Shown here: positions 17,485 to 26,814 of the stretch, piece after piece | Layout: every line of letters starts with the position of its first letter | Numbering within the stretch: position 1 is the stretch's first letter | DNA from: Flavobacteriaceae bacterium | GTDB taxonomy: Bacteria > Bacteroidota > Bacteroidia > Flavobacteriales > Flavobacteriaceae | Assembly: GCA_009886755.1 (NCBI GenBank) | Contig: QXYU01000010.1 | Location: forward strand, 1 to 37,102 | Direction: 5' to 3' | DNA length: 37,102 nucleotides | Made by a program: the position numbers and the translations under genes | Notes under the pieces: model-generated | What the model was told of the DNA's origin: nothing | The model's input: only the letters and a program-made list of their open reading frames with translations | Database searches by the model: none

Positions 17485-20391
17485 ATGATTCGAAAAACCT
17501 TAATCCTACTTTTAGGTACACTGTGCTATGCACAAGCCCAACCCAATCCTTTACTTTCTTCCGATATTGCTGCACAACAGCAATGGGTTGATAGCATTTA
17601 TTCTACCCTATCGGTGGATGAAAAAATTGGACAACTATTCATTCCGATGGTTCGTCCTCTTAGCCAAAGCCCGAAGCACATTGAAGAAATGCTTCGACTG
17701 GTAGAAAAAAAACATGTGGGGGGTGTGGTTTTTTCTACAGGACACCCAATACTTCAAACAAAAATTTTAAATCAACTACAGACCAAGGCGCGCATTCCTT
17801 TGCTGGCAACCCTTGATGGCGAGTGGGGTGTTGGCATGCGTATGGACTCTGTTATTGACTACCCTTGGAATCTAACGCTTGGAGCAATTCAAGACAACGA
17901 ATTGATTTTTCAAATAGGAAAGAGAATAGGGGAGCAGCACTTAAGGATGGGACTTCAGATGAATTATGCTCCCGTTTTGGATGTAAATATCGATCCGTTG
18001 AATCCGATTATTGGTAATCGTTCGTTCGGAGAAGATCCGCAAAACGTTGCAGCGAAAGGATTTGCTATGATGCGAGGGCTTCGAGCTGCTGGGGTTTTGA
18101 CGTCGGGGAAGCACTTTCCCGGTCATGGCGACACCCAAGACGATTCTCACAAAACACTACCCACCCTGTCTGTGTCAAAAGAACGTTTGGATTCTGTTGA
18201 ATTGATACCTTTTCGAAAATTAATAGCAGAAGGCATTCATTCCATAATGATTGGGCACCTCAACATTCCAGATCTTGTTGAAAATAATCGCCCTAGTAGC
18301 ATTGCATCAGTAGTTGTTCAAGATTTATTGCAAAAGCAAATGGGCTTTAAAGGCTTGGTTATCACGGACGCAATGGATATGAAAGGTGTGGTTGATTTTG
18401 TTGGAAAATCCAATGCCGATTTGGAAGCATTCTTGGCAGGGAATGATGTGATTTTGATATCCAACGAAAACCTTGCAGGGATCAAAGCAATCAAACATGC
18501 CGTCACTAGAGGACAAATCACGGAAGTCCGTTTGGCACATTCTGTCAAAAAAGTATTGGCCGCTAAATATCTAGTAGGATTGGATCAATACCAGCCTACT
18601 GAGATTACCAATATCACCAAAGACCTGAATTCTCCAAAAGACAGCTTGCTCTACAACAAAGCAATGAGTGCTGCATTGACCTTACTTGAAAATAAAAAGA
18701 AACTATTACCGCTTCAGATGGAGGCCGAATACGGATATTTGAAGCTAGGGGATGCCAGTGGTGACGCTTTTTTCGATCAGTTGAAGCAGTATGGAAACAT
18801 CCAACGAATTGAGGGAACAGACTATAAGCGCATACAATCCCAAATAAAAAATTTTAAAGCCTTAATTGTCGGCTTTCATCGTTCGGATGCAACTCCTTGG
18901 AAATCGGAACGATTTAATAAGCAGCAACGTCAATTGTTGCGAAAACTTCAACAGCTTGATATCCCTGTGATTCTTTCTGTATTTGTCAAACCCTACGCCA
19001 TTGCCCAACTCAAAGATCCAAAGGGCTTTGACGGGCTGGTGTTGAATTATCAAAACAACCCGATGGTTCAGCGTTTGAGTGCGGATTTACTTTTCGGTAT
19101 TCAAGGAGCCCATGGAAAATTACCCGTACGAATTGGCCAGGATTATCCTGTGGGGCATGGCTTGCAATTACCATCGCTAGATCGCTTGGGCTATGCCACT
19201 CCAACAAGCGTGGGTTTTTCCCCTGAAAAACTCAAGAATATTGATGCGCTGGCTAAGGTAGCCATTGATTCAGCGATGACTCCAGGAATGCAAATTCTCA
19301 TTGCCCGGCACGGAAAGATTGTATACCAAAAAAGTTTCGGTCACCATACCTATGAGAAAAAACAAGTCATTCAGAATTCTGATTTGTATGATCTGGCTTC
19401 ATTAACCAAAATATTGGGTACGTTGCCGTTGGTCATTCAAGCGGTAGATTCCACCCATATTGATTTTGACACAACTCTGGGAGAACTCCTTCCCGAATGG
19501 AAACAGAGTAATAAAAGTAACATCACTGTAAAGCAGATGTTGTCACACTATGCGCAACTAACTCCTTGGATTCCTTATTATAAAGAAACTCTTGATAGGA
19601 ATCAAAAACCGAAAAGAAAGTTTTATCGCAATAAAAAATCACGACGTTTTCCCATAGCAGTTAGTGAAAATTTGTTTTTAAAAAGGGATTACAAAAAACA
19701 AATTTATGAGGCGATCGAAAAGAGCCCTATGTTGGATTCACTATATTACAAATATTCAGATTTACCATTTATTATTTTTAAAGAGTATTTGGAACGCCGC
19801 TACAATGAACCTTTGGATCAGTTGATGGAAGAACACTTCTACGATCCCTTGGGATTGGAACGAACCATGTATAATCCATTAAGGCGATTTGATAAAAAAG
19901 AGATTGTACCATCAGAGATTGATAATTATTTCCGTTATTCCAAGCTGGATGGCTATGTTCACGATATGGGCGCTGCTCAATTGGGAGGTGTTGGCGGTCA
20001 TGCGGGTCTATTTTCAAACGCTTATGAGGTTGCTGTGATGATGCAGCTCTATCTTCAAAAAGGACGTTATAATGGGCAACAGTACTTTAGTGAAACGACT
20101 TTTGATGCTTTTAACACTTGTTATTATTGCGATCAAAATGTCAGGCGAGGCATTGGATTGGATAAGCCTTTCCTAGATGGAGGTAGCAAAAACACCTGCG
20201 ATTCTATCTCCTCTAAGAGTTTTGGTCATCTTGGATTTACAGGCACCTATGCATGGGCTGATCCAGAAACCGAAATAGTCTTCGTATTTTTATCCAATCG
20301 CACTTATCCCACTATGGAAAATAATTTACTGGGAGAACATAATATTAGAACTCGCATGCAGCAGTTGGTATACGATGCACGCAACGATTAA
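17485..20391 (+). CDS. GH3 beta-N-acetylhexosaminidase (NagZ-like) fused to serine beta-lactamase-fold amidase
   Basis: A 968-aa exported enzyme with a signal peptide (about 1-18). Residues about 40-370 form a GH3 NagZ-type domain: GKHFPGHGDT (208-217), the Asp/His loop DDSH (219-222) and nucleophile Asp295 (VITDAMDMKG). A GH3 C-terminal-like domain follows (about 400-580). Residues about 595-968 form a class C beta-lactamase fold with Ser639-x-x-Lys642 (SLTK), Tyr757-Ser-Asp and HLG (915-917). NagZ removes terminal GlcNAc from muropeptides; the related AmiE protein takes the peptide off MurNAc. A fused pair would process peptidoglycan ends in the periplasm. The split of activity is inferred from known NagZ and AmiE families. 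Confidence 0.88.
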   Translation: MIRKTLILLLGTLCYAQAQPNPLLSSDIAAQQQWVDSIYSTLSVDEKIGQLFIPMVRPLSQSPKHIEEMLRLVEKKHVGGVVFSTGHPILQTKILNQLQTKARIPLLATLDGEWGVGMRMDSVIDYPWNLTLGAIQDNELIFQIGKRIGEQHLRMGLQMNYAPVLDVNIDPLNPIIGNRSFGEDPQNVAAKGFAMMRGLRAAGVLTSGKHFPGHGDTQDDSHKTLPTLSVSKERLDSVELIPFRKLIAEGIHSIMIGHLNIPDLVENNRPSSIASVVVQDLLQKQMGFKGLVITDAMDMKGVVDFVGKSNADLEAFLAGNDVILISNENLAGIKAIKHAVTRGQITEVRLAHSVKKVLAAKYLVGLDQYQPTEITNITKDLNSPKDSLLYNKAMSAALTLLENKKKLLPLQMEAEYGYLKLGDASGDAFFDQLKQYGNIQRIEGTDYKRIQSQIKNFKALIVGFHRSDATPWKSERFNKQQRQLLRKLQQLDIPVILSVFVKPYAIAQLKDPKGFDGLVLNYQNNPMVQRLSADLLFGIQGAHGKLPVRIGQDYPVGHGLQLPSLDRLGYATPTSVGFSPEKLKNIDALAKVAIDSAMTPGMQILIARHGKIVYQKSFGHHTYEKKQVIQNSDLYDLASLTKILGTLPLVIQAVDSTHIDFDTTLGELLPEWKQSNKSNITVKQMLSHYAQLTPWIPYYKETLDRNQKPKRKFYRNKKSRRFPIAVSENLFLKRDYKKQIYEAIEKSPMLDSLYYKYSDLPFIIFKEYLERRYNEPLDQLMEEHFYDPLGLERTMYNPLRRFDKKEIVPSEIDNYFRYSKLDGYVHDMGAAQLGGVGGHAGLFSNAYEVAVMMQLYLQKGRYNGQQYFSETTFDAFNTCYYCDQNVRRGIGLDKPFLDGGSKNTCDSISSKSFGHLGFTGTYAWADPETEIVFVFLSNRTYPTMENNLLGEHNIRTRMQQLVYDARND

Positions 20392-20450
20392 AATCCAAGA
20401 ATGTCCAGATGGTCTATAGCATAGGGTACTTTTTAGATTGGAAAACATTA

Positions 20451-20510
20451 ATGACTACCGAAATGAACAAAACCCTAATGGTAACAAATGAAATCATTTT
20501 AAACAGATGA
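20451..20510 (+). CDS. Possible 19-aa leader ORF coupled to bshA
   Basis: An ATG at 20451 opens 19 codons (MTTEMNKTLMVTNEIILNR) whose TGA overlaps the bshA ATG in an ATGA tetranucleotide, the classic arrangement for translational coupling. It fills much of the 115-base gap after the NagZ-amidase gene. There is no ribosome binding site and no family match that I know, so it may be chance; ATG-rich AT sequence makes short ORFs common. Confidence 0.25.
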   Translation: MTTEMNKTLMVTNEIILNR

Positions 20511-21640
20511 AAATAGGGATCGTATGCTATCCAACCTATGGAGGGAGTGGCGTGGTGGCTACCGAATTAGGGCACGCGTTGTCTCTAAAAGGACACGAAA
20601 TTCATTTTATCACCTACCACCAGCCCGTTCGTTTGAATACGCTTCAGGCAAATATTCACTTTCATGAAGTAACTGTTCCAGACTATCCTTTATTTCAATA
20701 CCAACCCTATGAGCTAGCTTTGTCTAGTAAACTCGTTCAAGTGGTCAAACAAGAGCAATTAGAGCTCTTACACGTTCACTATGCTATTCCGCATGCTTAT
20801 GCGGCATATATGGCACAGAAGATGCTAGAAGATCAAGGAATTTCGATTCCATTTGTAACAACGCTCCACGGGACAGACATTACATTAGTGGGCAGCCACC
20901 CTTTTTATAAAGATGCTGTGGCTTTTAGCATCAATAATTCCAATGTGGTTACCTCTGTATCCCATAGCCTAAAGGAGGACACCCAGCGTTTGTTTCATAT
21001 CAAAAAAGACATTCAAGTCATTTATAACTTTATTGACGCTGATTTTTACAAATCTCGGCAACCCCCTTGCGAACGAGAAATGATTGTCTCTAGAGAAGAA
21101 AAAGTCATTACACACATTAGTAATTTCCGACCGCTCAAACGTGTATTGGACGTTATCAAGGCTTTTGCCTTGATCGCTGAGAAATGCCCAGCAAAACTTC
21201 TAATGGTGGGGGATGGGACAGATAAAAGTAAGGCGCAAGCTTATTGTAAAGAACAAGGAATAGAAGATCAGGTTTTGTTCCTTGGGAAAAGCAATGAAAT
21301 AGATCGAATTTTGTGTTTTTCAGATTTGTTTCTGCTTCCTTCAGAGAAAGAAAGTTTTGGATTGTCTGCTTTGGAAGCAATGATTCATAAGGTTCCTGTG
21401 ATCTCATCTAATGTCGGTGGGTTACCTGAAATCAACAAAGAAGGCTTCTCTGGGCACTTATTAGATGTTGGAGACTACCAAGGAATGGCTGCAAGAGGAC
21501 TAGAGCTACTCCTCGATGCAGAAAAACATAATAAGTTTAAAAACAATGCCTTTGAGCAAGCCCTTCAGTTTGATCTAAAGAAAATTGTCAATCAGTATGA
21601 GGCGGTTTATCAAAAAGCCATTCTTTCTAAAACGTACTAA
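20507..21640 (+). CDS. bshA: N-acetyl-alpha-D-glucosaminyl L-malate synthase BshA
   Basis: BshA is the GT4 glycosyltransferase that joins UDP-GlcNAc and L-malate in the first step of bacillithiol synthesis. The 377-aa length fits. The N-terminal KIGIVCYPTYGGSGVVATEL (2-21) is diagnostic for BshA; also visible are YAIPHAYAA, TTLHGTDITLVG, TSVSHSLKEDT, HISNFRPLKR and the C-terminal E-x7-E region ESFGLSALEAM (about 286-296). bshB and bshC, needed to finish bacillithiol, are not in this window. The gene converges on the acylase with overlapping stop codons (21637-21640). Confidence 0.95.
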   Translation: MKIGIVCYPTYGGSGVVATELGHALSLKGHEIHFITYHQPVRLNTLQANIHFHEVTVPDYPLFQYQPYELALSSKLVQVVKQEQLELLHVHYAIPHAYAAYMAQKMLEDQGISIPFVTTLHGTDITLVGSHPFYKDAVAFSINNSNVVTSVSHSLKEDTQRLFHIKKDIQVIYNFIDADFYKSRQPPCEREMIVSREEKVITHISNFRPLKRVLDVIKAFALIAEKCPAKLLMVGDGTDKSKAQAYCKEQGIEDQVLFLGKSNEIDRILCFSDLFLLPSEKESFGLSALEAMIHKVPVISSNVGGLPEINKEGFSGHLLDVGDYQGMAARGLELLLDAEKHNKFKNNAFEQALQFDLKKIVNQYEAVYQKAILSKTY

Positions 21641-23697
21641 TTAGGATGGTAAATCTTTACTGCTGTAGCATAGACCTTTGCTTTGTCTAGTGTCATTTTT
21701 TTTGTTTTTTTGGCAGCATACAGATCCATCTGATCATTGTAATGGGGTGAATCTGGACGGTCGGAACTTCCATAAGAGATTACGGATTCTATTTCAGGCC
21801 CCTCAGGAGTAAATTTGATCAGTCCAATATAGGATTCTCCAGCTACAATTTTGATTTTCCCATCCTCATATGGCGAGCCATGCATTGCTGTAAGCACATC
21901 AGGCATACCCCATATTCCTATTTCTTTATCACCACGAATCAGTTTTTGAAAGTCTCCAAGCGTCACGTCAAGGGTTTTAAAGTTCTTAAGCATATAGGCT
22001 TTGGTTTCTCGAAGGACCTCAAGGAGATAGGTGACTGGAAAAATTTTATCTCCCGGTAGTTTCCGAGCATACGGGATGCTTTTGTAGTAAAAAACAGCAA
22101 AGGCACCCGCACCAAGGGAATTGGGATTGGTGTAGCGATCCCAGTTCTGGATTCGTTCAATTAGTACTTTTAACTTTGGATATTTTGAAGCCTCAAGCGT
22201 GCTCAAAGCATTGATATTCATAAAGGAATATTGGAAAGGTGTTGGAAAACGATTGTCGTATTTGATACGTTTGAAATCGTCAAAATCAACACGGTCGTAA
22301 TGGTCAATAAGTTCTTTTAGTCGATACGAACGATTGTTGTCAAATTCTTCAAAGCCCATGTCCTTTGAAAAAGCAGAGATATCAGGATTATCAGCTGCGT
22401 CCGAAGAAAGGAAGGGAGAGTGATTGGCGTTGTAAAAATAGCCGGATTTGGGTTGGATCACTTGCGGTAGGTCCTCAATGGCATAGGTTTCTTTCCAAAG
22501 TGTTTTTCGGGTATTCCCAGGAACGGTGTTTTTCCAATCATAGCCTGGGGCTCGTTTGGGAATTAATCCATTGGAAATATAAAAAATGGTATCATTCCGA
22601 TCGGCATAGCCGATATTGTAACCAGGAATGGCTTTCATTTTAAGAATGTCATAGAACTCGCTAAAACTTGTGGCTTTATTCATTCGCCACCATTGCTCCA
22701 GGCCTTTTACGTCAAAGAGGGCAGGGGTTCGCACGGCATAGTAGCCGCTTTTATTTTTAAGAGTTGGGCCAAAAATACTTTCGTAGTAATTGCGGTTGAT
22801 TCGAATGGGAATTCCTAGAAGCCGAAATGTGATTTTGGCTTTTTTCTTAGTGAGAGTTAGGTATTCATCATCTACTCGGTATTGTCGTTTGTTTTTTGGG
22901 TGCATTTCTAAAGCAAAAACATCGGTTTTGTCAGGATTATTTACGGTGTGCGACCATCCTAGATACTCGTTAACTCCAATGAGTATGTTGGGGCTTCCAG
23001 CAAATAGAGTTCCCACAATATTGGTGCCTTCTTCGGAACACAGATGTGCCTCATACCATGAAACGGGGCCCTCTAATGGTTGATGGGTGTTAATGGCCAG
23101 ATAGGTATGCCCGTCTTTGGTTTTGGTGCTATTGAACCCAAAGGTATTGGATCCCTGCGGCTGATTTTCGACTTGGGTTACTTGATTGCCTACAATATCA
23201 CCAACAGCTTTGTCACCCCGTGAGGAGATAAACAACTGCAGTTGGGCATAGCGGAGCATCATTTTAGGAGTTACAGGGAAAAGTTCGTCAACTAATACTT
23301 CCTCGGGATGAGATTTGGCATAGCTATTGAGTCCTTGGGCATACCCTCGGACTACTTTTTTATATTCTTCACTGATTTGTTTTTCATACTGTTCTTCGAC
23401 CAGTTCTTGCGAACCTATAAATTGGGAAATAAAATCCGCAGGAATTCCAGCGTTTCCAATGGCTTTTGTCAATAGCCCATTTCCAGCCAAATAGGACTGT
23501 TGTATGGTTTTAAAATCATCTTCAGCATGGGCCCATGCAAGCCCATAGGCAACGGCAGCGTCTGTTGCTCCATAAATATGTGGCACCCCATAGAAGTCAC
23601 GAGCAATATCAATTTTCGATGGGTCAATAGGCTCCTGACTTTTCGCGTGAAAAACAACAAAAATCATCAAAAGCCCAGCAATACGATTCTTTTTCAT
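21637..23697 (-). CDS. Penicillin amidase family acylase (Ntn hydrolase)
   Basis: A 686-aa exported enzyme with a signal peptide (about 1-20, ending FHAKSQ). Family members are made as a precursor that cuts itself in front of the catalytic Ser to give alpha and beta chains. The expected site is QGSNTFGFN, placing the nucleophile at Ser183, with the following HTYLAINTHQPLEGPVSWYE typical of the beta-chain start. Substrates in the family include beta-lactams, acyl-homoserine lactones and cyclic lipopeptides, and the sequence does not decide among them. The final stop overlaps the bshA stop by convergent arrangement. Confidence 0.88.
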   Translation of the reverse strand: MKKNRIAGLLMIFVVFHAKSQEPIDPSKIDIARDFYGVPHIYGATDAAVAYGLAWAHAEDDFKTIQQSYLAGNGLLTKAIGNAGIPADFISQFIGSQELVEEQYEKQISEEYKKVVRGYAQGLNSYAKSHPEEVLVDELFPVTPKMMLRYAQLQLFISSRGDKAVGDIVGNQVTQVENQPQGSNTFGFNSTKTKDGHTYLAINTHQPLEGPVSWYEAHLCSEEGTNIVGTLFAGSPNILIGVNEYLGWSHTVNNPDKTDVFALEMHPKNKRQYRVDDEYLTLTKKKAKITFRLLGIPIRINRNYYESIFGPTLKNKSGYYAVRTPALFDVKGLEQWWRMNKATSFSEFYDILKMKAIPGYNIGYADRNDTIFYISNGLIPKRAPGYDWKNTVPGNTRKTLWKETYAIEDLPQVIQPKSGYFYNANHSPFLSSDAADNPDISAFSKDMGFEEFDNNRSYRLKELIDHYDRVDFDDFKRIKYDNRFPTPFQYSFMNINALSTLEASKYPKLKVLIERIQNWDRYTNPNSLGAGAFAVFYYKSIPYARKLPGDKIFPVTYLLEVLRETKAYMLKNFKTLDVTLGDFQKLIRGDKEIGIWGMPDVLTAMHGSPYEDGKIKIVAGESYIGLIKFTPEGPEIESVISYGSSDRPDSPHYNDQMDLYAAKKTKKMTLDKAKVYATAVKIYHPN

Positions 23698-23773
23698 AAC
23701 ATTGTTTTAATTAACAGCTGGTTATCTCTCAAAGGGATGTGTAAGAAAATATAATATTCTAAAGTAGTCATAT

Positions 23774-25264
23774 ATGTTAAGAATTTCTCTTTTTAGTACA
23801 GTGATCTTTTTAGGTTTACTGTCTTGTAATCCTGACAAAATAAATCCTCTGGATTCCCTTCCTCTGATCCCCTATCCTCAAAATATAGAAAATGCTGAAG
23901 GATATCTGTCCCTTTCTGAATTGACCTCCATCTCCTTTAATGGGGCGGCTAGCTCGCTTGTTTTGGAAATGAAAAACTTTTGGGATACATCTTTGGCAAT
24001 GTCTTTGGAAACAAAACCCGAAGGGCGTTTGGAATTGCAAATAGATTCGAGCATTGAAGGGCAAGAAGCCTATCAATTACATCTTACTAGCAAAGGGGTT
24101 GTCCTAAGAGCCGCTGGTGAAGAAGGATTATATCGTGCTTGGCAAAGCCTACAGCAAATCCTTGTATTTTCAAAAGAAACAGGAAAAATTCCTACGGGTA
24201 CGGTAACAGACAAATCGGTTTATCCATACAGGGGAGCGATGCTAGATGTTGCAAGACATTTCTTTACAGTTGCAGAAGTCAAACGCTTTATTGACTTAAT
24301 GGCACTATATAAATTCAATTTTTTACATCTCCATTTATCGGATGATCAAGGTTGGCGTATTGAAATCAAATCATGGCCTGATTTGACGGCTTTAAGTAGC
24401 GATTCCGAAGTAGGAGGAACCCAAGGTGGATTCTATACTCAAGAAGACTATCAAGAATTGGTGGCCTATGCTGCAGATCGATTTATCACGATCATTCCAG
24501 AAATTGATGTTCCTGGACATACCAACGCTGCATTGCACGCCTATCCAATATTGAATTGTGATGGCGTTGCACCTCCTGTACATACAGGCATTGAGGTTGG
24601 TTTCTCGTCATTATGCGTAGATAAGCCTATCACCTACCAGTTTGTGGAAGATGTTATTCGGGAATTGGCAGCAATTACTCCGGGGCCTTATTTACATCTT
24701 GGGGGAGACGAAACTCAAGCTACTCCCGAAGATCAGTTTATTCGTTTTATCAACAAAGTGCTTCCAATGGCGGATCGATATGGAAAAATTCCAATGGGGT
24801 GGTTTGAGACCCGCCAAACCAACTACAAAGGTCAGGTGGTGAGTCAATACTGGGCCAAAGAAGTGGATGTTCCTGAAGGGGTCCGTAAAGGAAATCCAAT
24901 CCTAATGAGCCCATCCTCTTTTGCTTACCTCGATATGAAATATGATACCTTGAGTAAACACGGTCTTTTTTGGGCGGGTTATACCTCAGTACAAAAGGCC
25001 TACGAATGGTCTCCCAAAACCTTGGTCCCGAGTCTTCCTGTAGAAAATATCATCGGGATTGAGGCTGCTTTGTGGTCGGAGACTATTTCCGATAATAGCG
25101 GGATTGACTATTTGGCATTTCCACGCATTTTGGGGCATGCCGAAATTGGTTGGACAGAAGACGAATTGAGAAACTGGGAGGACTACAAGCAGCGCCTTCA
25201 AAAACACTTGGTATGGCTTCGTTCAAAAGGAGTTGCGTATTACCAATCTCCCCTACTAGACTAA
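23774..25264 (+). CDS. GH20 beta-N-acetylhexosaminidase, lipoprotein
   Basis: Cleaves terminal beta-linked GlcNAc or GalNAc by substrate-assisted catalysis. The 496-aa protein has a lipobox (LGLLSC, Cys18), a GH20b N-terminal domain (about 30-145) and a GH20 barrel from PYRGAMLDVARHFF (151-164). The catalytic Asp312-Glu313 pair is in HLGGDETQA (308-316), and HLHLSDDQGWRIEIK (185-199) and IPEIDVPGHT (241-250) are further family motifs. As a lipoprotein it should be anchored in the outer membrane or facing the periplasm. No TAnnTTTG promoter was seen in the 76-base gap shared with the divergent acylase. It ends 1 base from the convergent recombinase-like gene. Confidence 0.94.
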   Translation: MLRISLFSTVIFLGLLSCNPDKINPLDSLPLIPYPQNIENAEGYLSLSELTSISFNGAASSLVLEMKNFWDTSLAMSLETKPEGRLELQIDSSIEGQEAYQLHLTSKGVVLRAAGEEGLYRAWQSLQQILVFSKETGKIPTGTVTDKSVYPYRGAMLDVARHFFTVAEVKRFIDLMALYKFNFLHLHLSDDQGWRIEIKSWPDLTALSSDSEVGGTQGGFYTQEDYQELVAYAADRFITIIPEIDVPGHTNAALHAYPILNCDGVAPPVHTGIEVGFSSLCVDKPITYQFVEDVIRELAAITPGPYLHLGGDETQATPEDQFIRFINKVLPMADRYGKIPMGWFETRQTNYKGQVVSQYWAKEVDVPEGVRKGNPILMSPSSFAYLDMKYDTLSKHGLFWAGYTSVQKAYEWSPKTLVPSLPVENIIGIEAALWSETISDNSGIDYLAFPRILGHAEIGWTEDELRNWEDYKQRLQKHLVWLRSKGVAYYQSPLLD

Positions 25265-25265
25265 A

Positions 25266-26480
25266 TCAAAACTGATAGGAGTAAGCCGTAAGTTGCGCTT
25301 TTATCTGAGGGGATAGCACGTTTTTCACTTGACGGACAAATCGTTGTTCCTTGGTAGGTGTTTGAAGCTTAGAAACCAATCCTTTGGGAAGTTCAATTTG
25401 TAATTGTTGGATAAATTTTTCTGTGGTACGAAGGTTTTGATGCCCCAAATACAACTGAATTTTTTCTACAGATGTATTATTAATCACCTTATTGTAGGCA
25501 AAAGTATTGCGAGCACTTTCAAATGTTATATGGCGCGCGATACCCGCTTTGATGCCCCACTTGAGAAGCTGAACGTTTGCCTCGCTTGACGAACGCAGTA
25601 AGGGAAAAACCGTTGTTTCGTCTTGCAGGGGATTCCCAAGCAGTTGTTTTATGTTTTCTGGAATCGGATAGAAAAAAGCTTTTGTATTTGTCTTTTCCGG
25701 CATTTTTATATACCATTCTTCACGCTCATGCTGTATATCTCGCCATTTCAGGGTACGCAGCTGCCCTAATTTAATCCCCATTTCAACAGACATTAGAAAG
25801 GCATTTTTCACGTCTTTATTGACAAAAGAAGCACTGCGAAGCGCCACAACCTCATATTGTTTTAAAACGGTTTTATATTTTATATTCTCCGTTTTGAAAG
25901 AGGCTGGTTGGTTTGGTAAATCTTTAACCATACCATCCAAATAGGCTTGTTGGACGATGGCATAAAATTTTTGATAATACAATCGAATGGTACTATTAGC
26001 CAAGAATGTTCCATTGGACTTCTTAGCCTCGTTTTGAAGAAAATGGTAAAATGAAGCACAATGTTTTTCATTGATGGATTTGAATTGTATGATAGGGGAG
26101 GCGAAATGCTTATACCAACGCTGCATTCCCATCCATACGGCTTCATTGTTCTTTTTGTTTGAAATTTTAACAGCTACTAGAGCTTTCAAATAAGGAACAA
26201 AAAAGGCTTTTTTGGTTTGTGTGCTCGAAAAAGGATAGTTCCCATCCTCTAGAAGTTGAGATTCTTTTTCCGAACGTATTTGATTTGCCTTTTTTAATAA
26301 ATGGATTTTTTCTTCTTCATAGTTTATAGAATCCTCGGTGGGGATATGAAAAGGAAGCGTCTCACGAATCCTTTTTGCTTTTCGCTTACCAAAGGCATCG
26401 GTATAATAGCCCATAAAAGTATCCAAGCGCAAGGATACGGTTCCATTTTTATTTTTTAATTGGCGTAATCGTATTTTCAT
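25266..26480 (-). CDS. Tyrosine-recombinase (phage integrase) relative lacking the catalytic Tyr
   Basis: A 404-aa protein, starting at the ATG at 26480; the frame is open 23 codons further, but MKIRLRQLKNKNGTVSLRLD is the usual arm-binding N-terminus. Layout is that of Bacteroidota integrases: arm-binding domain (about 1-80), SAM-like core-binding domain (about 90-190) and catalytic domain (about 205-375). The active-site set is damaged: Arg I becomes Lys237 (GIKLGQLRTLKW), the beta-hairpin Lys263 is kept, the box II His becomes Glu321 with Arg324 kept (FESARNTF), His347 is kept (YLGH) and the Tyr nucleophile becomes Phe356 (RTTEKF). It should bind DNA but not cut it. No partner phage genes or att sites were found. 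It is intact as a reading frame. Confidence 0.8.
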   Translation of the reverse strand: MKIRLRQLKNKNGTVSLRLDTFMGYYTDAFGKRKAKRIRETLPFHIPTEDSINYEEEKIHLLKKANQIRSEKESQLLEDGNYPFSSTQTKKAFFVPYLKALVAVKISNKKNNEAVWMGMQRWYKHFASPIIQFKSINEKHCASFYHFLQNEAKKSNGTFLANSTIRLYYQKFYAIVQQAYLDGMVKDLPNQPASFKTENIKYKTVLKQYEVVALRSASFVNKDVKNAFLMSVEMGIKLGQLRTLKWRDIQHEREEWYIKMPEKTNTKAFFYPIPENIKQLLGNPLQDETTVFPLLRSSSEANVQLLKWGIKAGIARHITFESARNTFAYNKVINNTSVEKIQLYLGHQNLRTTEKFIQQLQIELPKGLVSKLQTPTKEQRFVRQVKNVLSPQIKAQLTAYSYQF

Positions 26481-26580
26481 TTTTTTAAAAACAGTGAAAA
26501 AAAACATATGGAGTGACACATTTAAATCAAAGCTGTGCCTGTGGTCCACTGTTTATTTAACGACTAATTTAAAAAATATT

Positions 26581-26604
26581 GTGTCATTTTAGTGCAAATG
26601 ACAC
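26581..26604. repeat. Perfect 9-bp palindrome GTGTCATTT / AAATGACAC
   Basis: Arms at 26581-26589 and 26596-26604 are perfect inverted complements around a 6-base centre (TAGTGC). It looks like a dimeric protein's operator rather than a terminator, since no T run follows. The first arm and the centre belong to the direct repeat that recurs at 26801. Confidence 0.5.
26582..26595 (+). repeat. Direct repeat copy 1, TGTCATTTTAGTGC
   Basis: Matches 26801-26814 (TGTCAATTTAGTGC) in 13 of 14 positions, 219 bases apart in the same orientation. Consensus TGTCAWTTTAGTGC. This copy forms one arm and the centre of the palindrome. Confidence 0.5.
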
Positions 26605-26800
26605 CCAAAAGGGCACAAAAAACCCTGGTATTGCTATTATGGTAATGAATAATCATAAACCAGTTCGCTCAGTAAGAAGAATTAATCCTTAAAAATGTAT
26701 CATTAAATTATGACACCAGATATATTTTTAATCAAAAGAGGTTCTTGAACGATTGAAGTGTTTTTCGATCAATTTTTTTTAAGAATTCAACACGTCAAAT

Positions 26801-26814
26801 TGTCAATTTAGTGC
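26801..26814 (+). repeat. Direct repeat copy 2, TGTCAATTTAGTGC
   Basis: Second copy of the repeat at 26582-26595, with one mismatch. It lies 59 bases upstream of the small HTH-like gene and lacks a good right-hand palindrome arm (TACATTGAACTGAC follows), so it may be a half or weak site. Confidence 0.45.

Noticed and set aside
21637-23697. Calling the acylase an acyl-homoserine-lactone (quorum-quenching) enzyme
   Set aside because: The Ntn acylase family covers several substrates and the sequence alone does not choose among them.
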